Origin: an uncultured Sphingomonas sp.
GTDB taxonomy: Bacteria; Pseudomonadota; Alphaproteobacteria; Sphingomonadales; Sphingomonadaceae
Length of the DNA stretch: 64,000 nt
NCBI GenBank assembly: GCA_913775795.1
Contig: CAJYLT010000031.1
Span: forward strand, 1 to 64,000
Reading direction: 5' to 3'
The notes below the pieces were generated by a model, which did no database searches, was not told the origin of the DNA, and saw nothing but the letters and a program-made list of their open reading frames with translations. Positions 19,001 through 25,473 of the stretch are shown piece by piece; position 1 is the first letter of the stretch, and every line of letters starts with the position of its first letter. A program made the position numbers and the translations under genes.

Positions 19001-20000
19001 GCTGGGCGGTGCGACCGTCATCGTCGATGCGCGCGGCAACACGATGACGATCCGAAGCCTGTCGATCGGCGACAATGCCGGCGGCACCGCCGCGAACAAG
19101 AGCATAAAACTGCTGAGCACGGGCGCTGTGAACCTGACCGGCCCGATGAAGGGTGCCGGGAGCGGACGCGTGCTTCAGATCGGCGGAACCGACGCCGAGC
19201 TTCCCGTCGACGACAAGTTGGCCATACCGACCAATCTCGCCACGTCGATCAGCGCGACGCTCGACAGCGGCGCCTCGATCGACTGGGCGGGCGGCCGGCT
19301 GGCGCTGGCGGCACAGCGGATCGCGTTCGGCAACCAGGCGCTGCGCAGCGCGATCGGTGCCGGCAGCGCCGCGGTAATCGCACGGCTGGTGTCCGACCCG
19401 TCATCGGCGCTGTATCGCGGCAATGACCAGAACCGCGTGTACCTGACCGCGGGCGAGCTTTCGGTGACCTATCGCGACTATGCGCTGTTCCAGAACAGCG
19501 GCGCGAACGCATCGGCGACCTCTGGTGCGGTCCTGGGGTCGAGCGCTACGCCGAATCAACTAGCGCTGCGCCTGACGGCGCTTGGCGACACGGGCCTCGA
19601 CGGGTTCGCGCTGTTCGGCTCGGTCAACGGGTTCATCGCCAGCGCCGCCGCGCTCCAGCCGGCGACCGTGATCGACTTTGCCGGCGGCTCGCCGCGCGTC
19701 GTTCGCATCACGCTTGCCAATTCGCGGATCAACGGGTGCGGCATCGGCGTGACCAGCGCGGGCTGCCTCGCCGGGACGCCGCCGCCGCCCGCGCTCACGC
19801 TGTTCGACGAGCGGCAGATCCAGCTCTTCGGCACCGACAGCAATCCCGAGCTTCAGTTCGAGCCGTTGATCGGCACCAACAACGAGGGGCTGATCGGCGA
19901 TCTGGCGACCGGTGCCGCCGCCGACCAGTGCATCGCCGGACAGGAAACCAACTGCCCGGCGCCAGAGAAGTCCGCACCCAACCAGGAGGTGAAGCCGTGA
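10038..20000 (+). CDS. Giant filamentous-haemagglutinin-like exoprotein (TpsA)
   Basis: This 3,320-residue protein starts with a twin-Arg-rich long signal peptide (about residues 1-33). The TPS secretion domain follows: WNSFSV, VLNRVTG and the NPNG box in LSNPNGIVYG near residue 130. The TpsB transporter recognises this domain. The rest is Ala/Gly/Thr-rich with short alternating beta strands, as expected for a right-handed beta-helix fibre. From about residue 800 to 2900, modules recur that combine G(Y/F)GxAxL, AQLGxVxAG, GLYLG and G(S/A)VTGL motifs. The C-terminal 200 residues are non-repetitive, contain a few Cys and end Pro/Lys-rich. No toxin domain, VENN pretoxin motif or immunity gene is seen, so an adhesin or matrix protein is more likely than contact-dependent inhibition. 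Confidence 0.93.
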   Translation: MSMIATKTIRRRRAALLGGVALGMLGAGSAAAQTGPAPGTLPVLNNAGGATVSTTGTAMSVDLNDANRAMDWNSFSVARDASVAFRTGDQSTAFTVLNRVTGSNLSEIYGVVTSQSNIAVWLSNPNGIVYGSSGAFSGGSLVLTTAALTAIPTGTQTLSDMPATGIRIAASEANGGVTGINVAGSLIVAAQQIDVTGSIAATGDVVLVAARSVDVPAALGSNVRIKINEGTTVAQGRVVIGAGGRVEGLGTVTLAGAAGNATEFLLGIEPSAGLSATVRGGRVVLAAGASSTEAPFNAVTVEPGAAAGTHRIAPTGTIAATGLVEIGSAGTIAGAAADTGTIEGSAIRIAAAGDVTLANAITAAGDLSIASNGGPLTLSGNLKATGGAVSLTGASAVGLGTAGATRSLAAGTGIVVRGGAGGIAAAGGYTIQSGFADGTSGIDLAIGGGGFALAGVTLRAGTEATAGAGFRGNLSLTSTAPGGVPLTLEAVDANLLSVTGALSEISIGRIGVNGDLTLVSEGRLALDSAVSRDGSIGLTAAGSVGGRGAGRTSLRAAADGRFIGVRAGGAASLGDLVAGTIGSGAALGATQLSVEASAIDFLNARAATGDVFLIATGAGAAGSVRGTAIDAPLGSVTLRAGGDIVGQAAPGAIAGGIRVARARAGSIDLMGAGNARLADLDTLGDLSVRAGGSITGLAAAGDLSAGAGISVRAGGNLTVGSIAAPAGRVALGFVDLGAAGGAVTVDAAAISAASIDTAGTVTLRAADALSIDALGFGVRPAAVTLRQSVAAIGGEDPGAVRWAADGVLSPGFGGAIFAAGGALLVDAGFDPAAVGAAGIAQVARARAASISIGGEGVSVASAIAGAGALDMTARSGGLYLGRGAATGDAILRKRGASGPVDADELRVAATLETGGAIGVTSDTDVRAASITGGGEVSIAAAGSVTGLKRSLLAADARLAAGYERADIAAGATTARVDVRAAGGTAQLGAVVAGAAGAVDARLNQLSVIGVGVDITRATAGNGNLVLSAGTGGLRLAEGTAGWGVGRYDAGTDRYDAGIVSAADAQIGTLTATGGDLSMRVAGVLTGMRAAGESVADIATGLTVGDAAVGNLALNGSGDVVLGAAASELVQIDAGASARIGSITAARRARINAGGSITGLGGAAATASSGANLIAVNGAVRLPVPAGTAGPVAAVLGDVRAGTTVSLAAGRLSARSIRAGTDATIGASGGLVVDRIAAASATVSASGVITADTATLTVDAAGRLAPGFGAANISATDPGATIALTAGRVVQVGSAMAGTGSTLMAGVAGGADQLSIDAGAISAQALGASNGSLRLTARAGDLYLGMPAAIDAAAPLRVAFARDRATLTKGGGDGRVTITGTIEGGTGGTAGSGSGDDGLVAISSSTDIGARRIVSMTGDVDLAAAGTIGGLTALDPTLGGPPPRFATAGEVRLGDLDVGGALSVAAGDIRIGAARSGRSISLDALGSVTGLGEAAAGPATGYHALAIVADRNVAVGGLTADTLDRAAIGAVAAGGDIRADADRLSIGSVDAGGSVFLSGNDLWLGRLTAGGALTVAGGSDFSTAPLLFAADRWDEGSERLASGFGAANLDVTAAGTATGSTGTITVRAGRAAQLGTVTAGAGTSAMLDADAAPRDQLNIDAAALSIAIGEARNGGLRLLAGNGGLYAGTLRAGTTVSVTKAGTPGTIAAGDELRIGTLTAGTAGATGTITLSSSSAARLGSIGTASGDIRIGSESAAGAVLVSGLLREMPATGTDGQILTGYDGANLSAGGAAGRIVVQTSDASKLGIVGAGDRLFVRAAELDVDRAVSRTGDMVLATTTGRLRLGVGEAGGSATLTAGEAPGALAAAEIVSLTAGGDLTLRAARGVGGWLAAGAAAGTAADGLRLGSVDAGAAVTIDASGNARLGEIGAVGALSVRAGGAVTGLGSAIASAADAITLLKAGGNVQVGGTAGASLAAAAIRTVEAGGSVGVTAGTIAVDRVTSGGLTSLSAGNALSAGSIGAGGTVSATTTRTGGGDVDNSVLSGGGVLAQDYGAAKLTARTGAAATGSIAVTAGSVAQLGTIIAGSTLADPLLATPQITVTAKAMRIDAATAFGGAIDLSASVGDLGIEAGRSGSWTRLRKTGGEGIAYLGTIVSGTQAAAGGIIPAGASGAIGFGGGTTLVDSSTAIRGTSIQAMTGDILLRAVDGVTGRAGASGTTADFAIGSITATNAALDSAGTMRIGEARIAGTLDLTAQGSITGLADEAAAGGSGGLMLAAARGVDVRGSGAAALATAALGTVIAGGPVRLEDGSVLTDSVRIAAGRITATTIDAATGAVALLAGSAIDIGSVVAGTLKGVTAGGNGAVDRFVSGVSDTAAGFDEERLVAGFGDARLLAGGALRVTSARGAVQLGRSTGADTAITAEAMTVRRRDGGAGPALASTGNAALTSRTGALYIESLTAAGDAVLIKGGGTDEMRIGTFGARTGMFDSTTSIRLGQAAVSGRREEMVPELRLRATGGAVTGLFATAIDGRLDDGHGRADLAATAAGGRIEVSASGIAQLGRVEATGTAATAVAPTAAPQIVVDAGSIDAATLRGADGSLGQAVSAGAGNIRLNATGVLRAGQVSAGGGVTATTLASVEFGEVTASTGDIAVNARGGSVSGLSNLPGVAAATDGRLLTGYGRAVLTAKGVDRTITVIAGSTQQSTSANRVQLGNVTAGSSGATNRLANQILLRGGAVEALAVTARNANAVIEARTGGARVTALTAGGGIEERLGDGSYAAGVRAPGTIEIGKATATTGDLRLISTGGDIAGLGFDPAASAATDGRMLGRYGRADLTATAADRRILVEASGTAQLGAVTAGSGAGTATTVQTDIRAGAIDVTTAAAANGGLSMAAGRGGLWLGTGSARGDVTIDKQGGTGKVWIGTGGIASTAGNVTIGSTTDLDTGGAIRAAGIVRVNNNGTNATQIGGTATESGADGFTLNDAEFNRLGGATVIVDARGNTMTIRSLSIGDNAGGTAANKSIKLLSTGAVNLTGPMKGAGSGRVLQIGGTDAELPVDDKLAIPTNLATSISATLDSGASIDWAGGRLALAAQRIAFGNQALRSAIGAGSAAVIARLVSDPSSALYRGNDQNRVYLTAGELSVTYRDYALFQNSGANASATSGAVLGSSATPNQLALRLTALGDTGLDGFALFGSVNGFIASAAALQPATVIDFAGGSPRVVRITLANSRINGCGIGVTSAGCLAGTPPPPALTLFDERQIQLFGTDSNPELQFEPLIGTNNEGLIGDLATGAAADQCIAGQETNCPAPEKSAPNQEVKP
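12459..18800 (+). repeat. Long-period modular repeats inside the exoprotein
   Basis: About ten diverged copies of a phrase G(F/Y)GxAxL-(10-20)-VxAGxxAQLGxVxAG begin near 12460, 12910, 13830, 14833, 15370, 16180, 17190, 17620, 18055 and 18500. Most are followed by a short strand pattern ending GxLYLG or similar and then a Lys-Gly turn and (S/T)GL. The spacing is irregular (about 140-340 residues), which fits duplication of beta-helix blocks followed by divergence. DNA-level identity is low. Confidence 0.6.
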
Positions 20001-23000
20001 CCCGTCCGCTGTCGTCGATCGCCGCGCTGCTGGCCGGGAGCGCGCTTGCCGCCATCGGCACCCCCGCCGCGGGGGCGCAGCGCGCGCTACCCGGCCGCTT
20101 TGCCGTCGGTGCCGATGTCAACCGCGACCCTTGCATGGCCACGCGGTCCTGGACCAACGGCAAGGCACTGCTCAACGAGCGGGACCAGCCGTTCGTCGTC
20201 ACCTGTCGCGGATCGGCCGAGCAGCGCGCATGGATCGATTTGGCTGCGGAAAAGCCGGCGCTTGCCGCCGATGCTTGCGGCTCGGCCGAGCAGGCGACGA
20301 TCGACGGCATCGGCCCGGTCACGCTGCGTCGCTGCCTCGATGCGCGGCTGGCGGGCGAGGCCGTGGTGGTCGAGACGCCGACGCTGCGTCTGTCGGCGAT
20401 GCAAGGGGCGCTCGGCCCGGGCCTGACCGCGTTGCGGGCAGCGCTGACGGGCGATCCGGGCGCGGCGGCCCCGTCCCTCGATCCGCAGCGCGTCGCAGCG
20501 TTGGCGAGGCCGCCGGCGGACGCGCGCCCGGCCGCGGTGGCGGCGACGGGCCTCGACGTATCGAGTGCGGTCGCGCAGGGCCTTCAGGCCATCTATGCCG
20601 GCCGCAATGTCGAGGCGTCGCGCCTTCTCAACGACGCCGTCGCGCTGTTCGCGAAAGCGACGCCGATCCAGCGCGCCGAACTGCGGCTGAATGCCGGGCT
20701 CGCCGATTCGAACATCCGCGAATTCGGCGCCGCAGACGGCCACTTTGCCGCCGCCGCGGCGCTGCTTGCCGAAGCGTCGCCCTCGCCGGCCCGCGCACGG
20801 CTTGCCTCGCAGGCGAGCGGCTATCGCGCCCTCAACTTCGCCAACCAGGGCAAGTGGCAAGCGGTGCTGACCGAATTGTCAAGCGCGGGCGCGAGCGGAA
20901 CGCCGCTCACCGACGCCGCGACGCTGGCCCAGATCAATGGCGGGCGGGGCGGAGGTCTTCAGCTAGGCGTCGACACCGACCGGCTGAATCAGATCATCCT
21001 TTTGGCCCAGCAACATGTCGCCCGCTCGACCGCGCTCCTGCGCCTCGGGCGCCCGGCGGAGGCCGAGCAGGCGCTGCGCGATGCCAAAGTGCAGGGCGTC
21101 GACGTCATCGAGGCGGCGCTGGGCGACGGCGATGCGTCCGGGCGCCTCAACTGGCTGCGTGCCCGGCTCGAGCGACAACAGGCGCGCATCCGATACGCCC
21201 GCGGTGATACGGCAGGAGCCCTCGCCAGTTTCGACTGTGCGTTGGCGACGATGCACGCGGTGGCGATGCCCACGAGCGGGTGCCTGTTTCCCGACAATCC
21301 GGCGCGTCGCGGCGTGGCCCTTGCCGGTCCGGCGATCGCCGATGCCGAGCTCGAGCGGACTGCGATCCTCGCGCGGCAGCCGGGCGTCGACCGCGCGGCG
21401 ATCCTAGCGCAGTACGAGCAGGCGGTGGCGACGCTTGCCAGCCAGTCGGAGGGCGGGTTCGTCGCCTCGCCGTTGCTCGCCCCCTATCTTCGTATGCTGG
21501 TCGAGGATGCGGGGCGCGGCGACATGCGGGCCGCCGAGCGCTATTTCGCCGCGCTGCAGACGGTGCGTGAGCCGGGGATCGCGCGCGAACTCGCGACCCT
21601 TCAGGCGCAGGTGGGCAGCGGCACGGCCGGTGCAATGGTTCGCGAGCGGCGCGAACTGGAACGGCGGCGCGGGCAGTTGCGCTACGAAATCGCCGGCCTT
21701 GCGCCCGACGCCCCCCGTCTTGCATCGGCACAGGCCGAGGCCGCCGACGTGTCGGCGCGGCTGGACACGCTGAACGCCGAGCTTGCACGCAGCGGCGCGG
21801 CAGCGGCGGTCGACGACGCCGCGGTCACCATCGCACAATTGCAGGGCGCGCTTCGCCCGCACGAGGCCTATTGGAAGCTTTCGCCCGTCGGCACGCAGCT
21901 GTTCGGCGCCGTGGTCACGCGCGAGGGGCCGGTCGTCTATGCGGTCGATGGCACCGCCGACGACGTGGCGGCTCTGTCGGACGCCGTACTGAAGACCGCG
22001 CGGTCAACCACCGGCGACGACGGGCGCGTACGCGTCCGGCCGTTCGCGACCGCCGATTCCTACGACCTGTTCCGGCGCGTCGCAGGGACGGGTGCGGACC
22101 GGCTGCGCGCCGCCGAGGCGGTGATCGTCGATAGCGGGTCGACAATGGGCGCGCTGCCCGCCGCCGTCCTCGTCACCGCGCCCGTCGCCACGGCAAGGAC
22201 GGCGCGCATCGATTACGGCAGCGTCCCGTTCCTCGTGCGCAAGGCGGCCGTCGCCAATGCGCTGTCGCCGCGCGCGTTCCTGCGCGTGCGATCGGCGGTG
22301 GCGCCGTCGTCAGCACCGCGAAAGCTCATCGGTTTCGGCGCCAATGCGGTGCCGCCGGAATCCGTGAGCCCCGCGGTCGCGGAGACGCCCGTCGCGCTCG
22401 CCGCCGCCTGCGTCATGCCCTATGCGCGCTGGGCGGGGGCGATGCGATACAACGCCCCGATCCCGATCGACGAGATCAGGGCCGGCGCCGCCGCGATCGG
22501 CGATCCCGGCGCGCCGATCGTCACCGGCGACGGCTTCACCAATGCCGCGATCATCGACGACAGCGAAGCGGGTAAACTGGCGCAGTACCAGATCGTCCAT
22601 TTCGCCACCCACGGCCTGCCCGCGACGCCGATCCCCGGCATGTGCGAGACGCCGCTGCCGCCCTCGCTCCTCACCTCGGTCGAACCGCCCGCGCCGGGGG
22701 CGCCTAGCCGGTCGAACGGGCTGCTGAGCTATATCGACGTGGCACGACTTCGGCTCGACGCCAACCTCGTCATCCTGTCGGCATGCGACACCGCCGCCAG
22801 CGTGAGCACCGAGGCGGGACGCCTGGCCGGGCAGGAAGAGTCGGCCCCGACGCTTGACGGGCTCGTTCGCGCCTTCATCGTCGCGCAGGCGCGTGCGGTA
22901 ATGGCAACCTATTGGAGCGTGCCGGCCCGGCAGGGGACCGAGCAGCTGATCGAAACCTTCTATTCCGTCGGCCGGACGCGCGGCATGGGCGAGGCGCTGC

Positions 23001-23128
23001 GCGAGGCGCAGATCGCGGTCCTGAGCAAGCCGGCCACCTCTCATCCCTATTTCTGGGGTGCCTTCTTCCTCGTCGGCGACGGGGCGAAGACGATGCTGAC
23101 CCAGCCCGCTCAACTCGCCAGCCGCTGA
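19997..23128 (+). CDS. Exported CHAT-domain protease-like protein
   Basis: This 1,043-residue protein starts at GTG 19997, which overlaps the exoprotein stop (GTGA) and has AGGAGG 7 bp upstream. The frame also extends upstream inside the exoprotein gene, but that part is a shadow. An N-terminal signal peptide (ending TPAAGAQ, about residue 28) indicates export to the periplasm or beyond. The middle (about residues 180-640) is helical and TPR-like. The C-terminal CHAT domain has the caspase-like dyad: His872 in FATHG and Cys930 in ILSACDTA, followed by VMATYWSVP and FFLVGDG. CHAT proteins are cysteine peptidases or scaffolds. The coupling suggests it processes, releases or supervises the giant exoprotein, although the substrate is inferred. 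Confidence 0.9.
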   Translation: MTRPLSSIAALLAGSALAAIGTPAAGAQRALPGRFAVGADVNRDPCMATRSWTNGKALLNERDQPFVVTCRGSAEQRAWIDLAAEKPALAADACGSAEQATIDGIGPVTLRRCLDARLAGEAVVVETPTLRLSAMQGALGPGLTALRAALTGDPGAAAPSLDPQRVAALARPPADARPAAVAATGLDVSSAVAQGLQAIYAGRNVEASRLLNDAVALFAKATPIQRAELRLNAGLADSNIREFGAADGHFAAAAALLAEASPSPARARLASQASGYRALNFANQGKWQAVLTELSSAGASGTPLTDAATLAQINGGRGGGLQLGVDTDRLNQIILLAQQHVARSTALLRLGRPAEAEQALRDAKVQGVDVIEAALGDGDASGRLNWLRARLERQQARIRYARGDTAGALASFDCALATMHAVAMPTSGCLFPDNPARRGVALAGPAIADAELERTAILARQPGVDRAAILAQYEQAVATLASQSEGGFVASPLLAPYLRMLVEDAGRGDMRAAERYFAALQTVREPGIARELATLQAQVGSGTAGAMVRERRELERRRGQLRYEIAGLAPDAPRLASAQAEAADVSARLDTLNAELARSGAAAAVDDAAVTIAQLQGALRPHEAYWKLSPVGTQLFGAVVTREGPVVYAVDGTADDVAALSDAVLKTARSTTGDDGRVRVRPFATADSYDLFRRVAGTGADRLRAAEAVIVDSGSTMGALPAAVLVTAPVATARTARIDYGSVPFLVRKAAVANALSPRAFLRVRSAVAPSSAPRKLIGFGANAVPPESVSPAVAETPVALAAACVMPYARWAGAMRYNAPIPIDEIRAGAAAIGDPGAPIVTGDGFTNAAIIDDSEAGKLAQYQIVHFATHGLPATPIPGMCETPLPPSLLTSVEPPAPGAPSRSNGLLSYIDVARLRLDANLVILSACDTAASVSTEAGRLAGQEESAPTLDGLVRAFIVAQARAVMATYWSVPARQGTEQLIETFYSVGRTRGMGEALREAQIAVLSKPATSHPYFWGAFFLVGDGAKTMLTQPAQLASR

Positions 23129-23130
23129 CG

Positions 23131-24015
23131 ATGCGCGGCGGCCCGGCAGACGAGGCGGCGCTGCTGGCGGACATGCTGCGTCCGTCAGCGCCCGCACCGA
23201 CACCGGCCGCGGCACCGCCGGTCGAACCGGTGCGGGCGGTGCCGGGGATCGGGCGTGTCGCAGGGGTCGTCGCCGCGTCGCTGATCGCGTTGCTCGCGCT
23301 CGGCTTCGGCATCGGGACCATCGGCGAAAGCTGGTCGCCGGCGGTGCAGACCGCGACGATGAGTGGTGTGATGATCGCTCTGGCGTTCGCGACCGCGGCA
23401 TTGGCCGGAGCGCGGATATCCGGGGCCGGTCAGCGGCCTTTGCGATGGGGTGCGCTGGGGGCCGCGACGGGCGTGGGCAGCGTCGCCTGGTGCGCACTGG
23501 CGCTTTCGATCGGTGGCCGCCTGCCCGCGACGGCCGAGCCGGCGGGCTGGATGGCGCTGTGGGGTGCGGCCGTCACGCTCGTCCAGGTCGCGGGGGAGGA
23601 AGCGCTGTTTCGCGGCGCGATCCAGTCCGCGATCGGCCGCGTCGCGCCGCGGCTCGCGGCGATCACCGTTACGGCGGCATTGTTCGCTTGCCTCCACCTG
23701 CCGGGCGCGTGGCGATCGCCGGTCAGCGCGCTCAACATCCTGCTTGCCGGCTGTTGGCTGGGACTGCTGGCCGAGCGTTCCGGCGGCCTGGCCGCACCGC
23801 TGGCGGCGCACTGGGGCTGGAACGCGGCGGAGCTGAACGGCCTGGGTCTGTATCCCAACCCCGGCGTCGGGCCGTGGGGGGCGTTGTGGAGCCACGACAT
23901 CATCGGCTCGCCGCTGTGGGGCGGGGGTGAGGAGGGGCTGAACGCCAGCTTCCTCGCGACGCTCGTGCTGGCGGCGATGACCGCGGCGCTGCTGGCTCCG
24001 CGGGGGCGGGCGTGA
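23131..24015 (+). CDS. CPBP-family intramembrane metalloprotease (CAAX/Abi type)
   Basis: This 294-residue membrane protein begins 2 bp after the CHAT stop. A Pro/Ala-rich N terminus (about residues 1-40) precedes roughly eight hydrophobic helices. The catalytic motifs of the CPBP family are present: EEALFR (EExxxR) near residue 155, a His in CLHLPG, and HWGWNAAE (HxxxN). The family includes CAAX prenyl endopeptidases, bacteriocin self-immunity proteins and signalling proteases. Here the operon position suggests maturation or quality control of the secreted exoprotein system. It converges with the M23 peptidase gene (9 bp gap). Confidence 0.88.
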   Translation: MRGGPADEAALLADMLRPSAPAPTPAAAPPVEPVRAVPGIGRVAGVVAASLIALLALGFGIGTIGESWSPAVQTATMSGVMIALAFATAALAGARISGAGQRPLRWGALGAATGVGSVAWCALALSIGGRLPATAEPAGWMALWGAAVTLVQVAGEEALFRGAIQSAIGRVAPRLAAITVTAALFACLHLPGAWRSPVSALNILLAGCWLGLLAERSGGLAAPLAAHWGWNAAELNGLGLYPNPGVGPWGALWSHDIIGSPLWGGGEEGLNASFLATLVLAAMTAALLAPRGRA

Positions 24016-24023
24016 CCGGGACG

Positions 24024-25376
24024 TCAGCGGGCGCCGGCGGCGCGGGCGGCGTCGATACGGTCGCGTTCGCGGCGGAACGCGGCAAGCGCCGCACCGGTCA
24101 GGATCGCCCCGTCCTCGGTCTTCACCGACATCGGGTCGATCGCGGCCCCGTTCAGATGCACTTCGTAATGGAGGTGCGGGCCGGTCGATCGGCCGGTCGT
24201 CCCCGACAGGCCGATCGCCTGGCCCTGCTCGACATGCGCGCCCTCGGTCACGCCGGGCGCGAAGCTGGTGAAGTGGAAGTATTTGGTCAGATAGCCCTTT
24301 TCGTGGCGCAAGATGACCATGTTGCCCGCGGTCGCGCTGAAATGCGCCGCCTCGACCGTTCCCGCGCCCGCGGCATAGACCGGCGTGCCGGAGGGGACGG
24401 CAAAGTCGATGCCGTTGTGCAGCTTGCGAAAGCCGAGAACCGGGTGGACGCGCCAGCCGAAGGTCGAGGATACCCGCGCCCCTTCGACCGGGGTGCGCAT
24501 CAGCGAGCGGATGATGCTGCGTCCGTTGCCGTCATACCAGCCAGGCTGCGCACCGGGCGCCGCGAAGCGATAGAGCGCGCGCGACTTTTCGGCGGTGGTG
24601 AAGGCGGCATAGACCAGCGTCGGTGCACCCACCGGCTGGCCATCGGCATTGACCGTCTGTTCCGCGGCCATTTCGAACACGTCGCCCGGATGGATTTCGC
24701 GCTGAAAGTCGAAATCATAGACAAAGGCCTGGGCGAAATCGGGAATGATGCTCTCGTCGATGCCGGCGGCCACGGCAGAGCTGTAGAGGCTGTCGGCGTT
24801 CATTTCGCCCCGCGCGGCGGTCAGGCGCGACTGGACCGATCGCGCGAGCGGTTCGGCGCGCCAGCCCTTCGGTGCGGCGGCGTCGCGGATCAGCCGTACG
24901 CCCGAACTGTCGGCGCGCGAAACGCGCACGTCGAGCACTTCGTCCGCGGCACCCGCCCCGCCGAGCCGGATCGATGCAACCGCGGTGAGCGGTCCGTCGC
25001 CGGCGACGTGCGGCAGCGCGAGCGACTGGGCCGCGTCGGCTGCCGCGGCGTCGAGCCCCTGGCCGGCGAGGAAGGCGGCGATCGCGCCGGCAGCGGGCAA
25101 CATGCCGGACCGCTCGATCACGTCGCGGGGGGGCGGCCGCACCGCGGGACCGACCGGACGCACCGCCGCGGGGGGCAGATCCGGCGAGGCCGGCACGTCG
25201 GCGGGCGACAGGCGGCCGACCCAGCCGGCAATCGGCACCGCGACGAACAACAGCCCGGCCCCGGCAAGCAGCGGCCAGCCGCGCCGCGGTGCCGGCGGGA
25301 CGGGCTCTGTCGCAGGGGCTGGACGTGCCGCCCAGCCGCGCGGGTCGAAGTCGAGTGGTGTGCCGACCGACGTCAT
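24024..25376 (-). CDS. Membrane-anchored M23 (LytM) peptidoglycan endopeptidase
   Basis: This 450-residue protein has a short cytoplasmic N terminus, one transmembrane segment (about residues 33-52, WPLLAGAGLLFVAV), a periplasmic linker with OapA/NlpD-like beta segments, and a C-terminal LytM domain (about residues 305-405). Zinc ligands are visible in LHNGIDFAVP (HxxxD) and HLHYEVH (HxH), so the enzyme looks active. It should cleave peptide cross-links in the cell wall. The start is supported by GGAGGTGGAGGA just upstream. It is divergent from tssK with a 97-bp gap. That placement suggests local wall opening for the T6SS, although a housekeeping role is equally possible. Confidence 0.88.
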   Translation of the reverse strand: MTSVGTPLDFDPRGWAARPAPATEPVPPAPRRGWPLLAGAGLLFVAVPIAGWVGRLSPADVPASPDLPPAAVRPVGPAVRPPPRDVIERSGMLPAAGAIAAFLAGQGLDAAAADAAQSLALPHVAGDGPLTAVASIRLGGAGAADEVLDVRVSRADSSGVRLIRDAAAPKGWRAEPLARSVQSRLTAARGEMNADSLYSSAVAAGIDESIIPDFAQAFVYDFDFQREIHPGDVFEMAAEQTVNADGQPVGAPTLVYAAFTTAEKSRALYRFAAPGAQPGWYDGNGRSIIRSLMRTPVEGARVSSTFGWRVHPVLGFRKLHNGIDFAVPSGTPVYAAGAGTVEAAHFSATAGNMVILRHEKGYLTKYFHFTSFAPGVTEGAHVEQGQAIGLSGTTGRSTGPHLHYEVHLNGAAIDPMSVKTEDGAILTGAALAAFRRERDRIDAARAAGAR

Positions 25377-25473
25377 TCCTCCACCTCCCCAAGGACGAAT
25401 TACACAGCGGATGCATATCGCCGATACAAAGTCGGATCAAAGAAAATCTCTCGTGTAACGAGGAAACGGAACA

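Noticed and set aside
10038..20000. Contact-dependent inhibition (CdiA-like) toxin
   Set aside because: No VENN motif, no toxin-like C terminus and no small immunity gene after it; a CHAT gene follows instead.
19997..23128. CHAT protein as part of a CRISPR or gasdermin-type abortive-infection system
   Set aside because: No Cas or gasdermin gene is nearby and the protein carries an export signal; the operon belongs to two-partner secretion.
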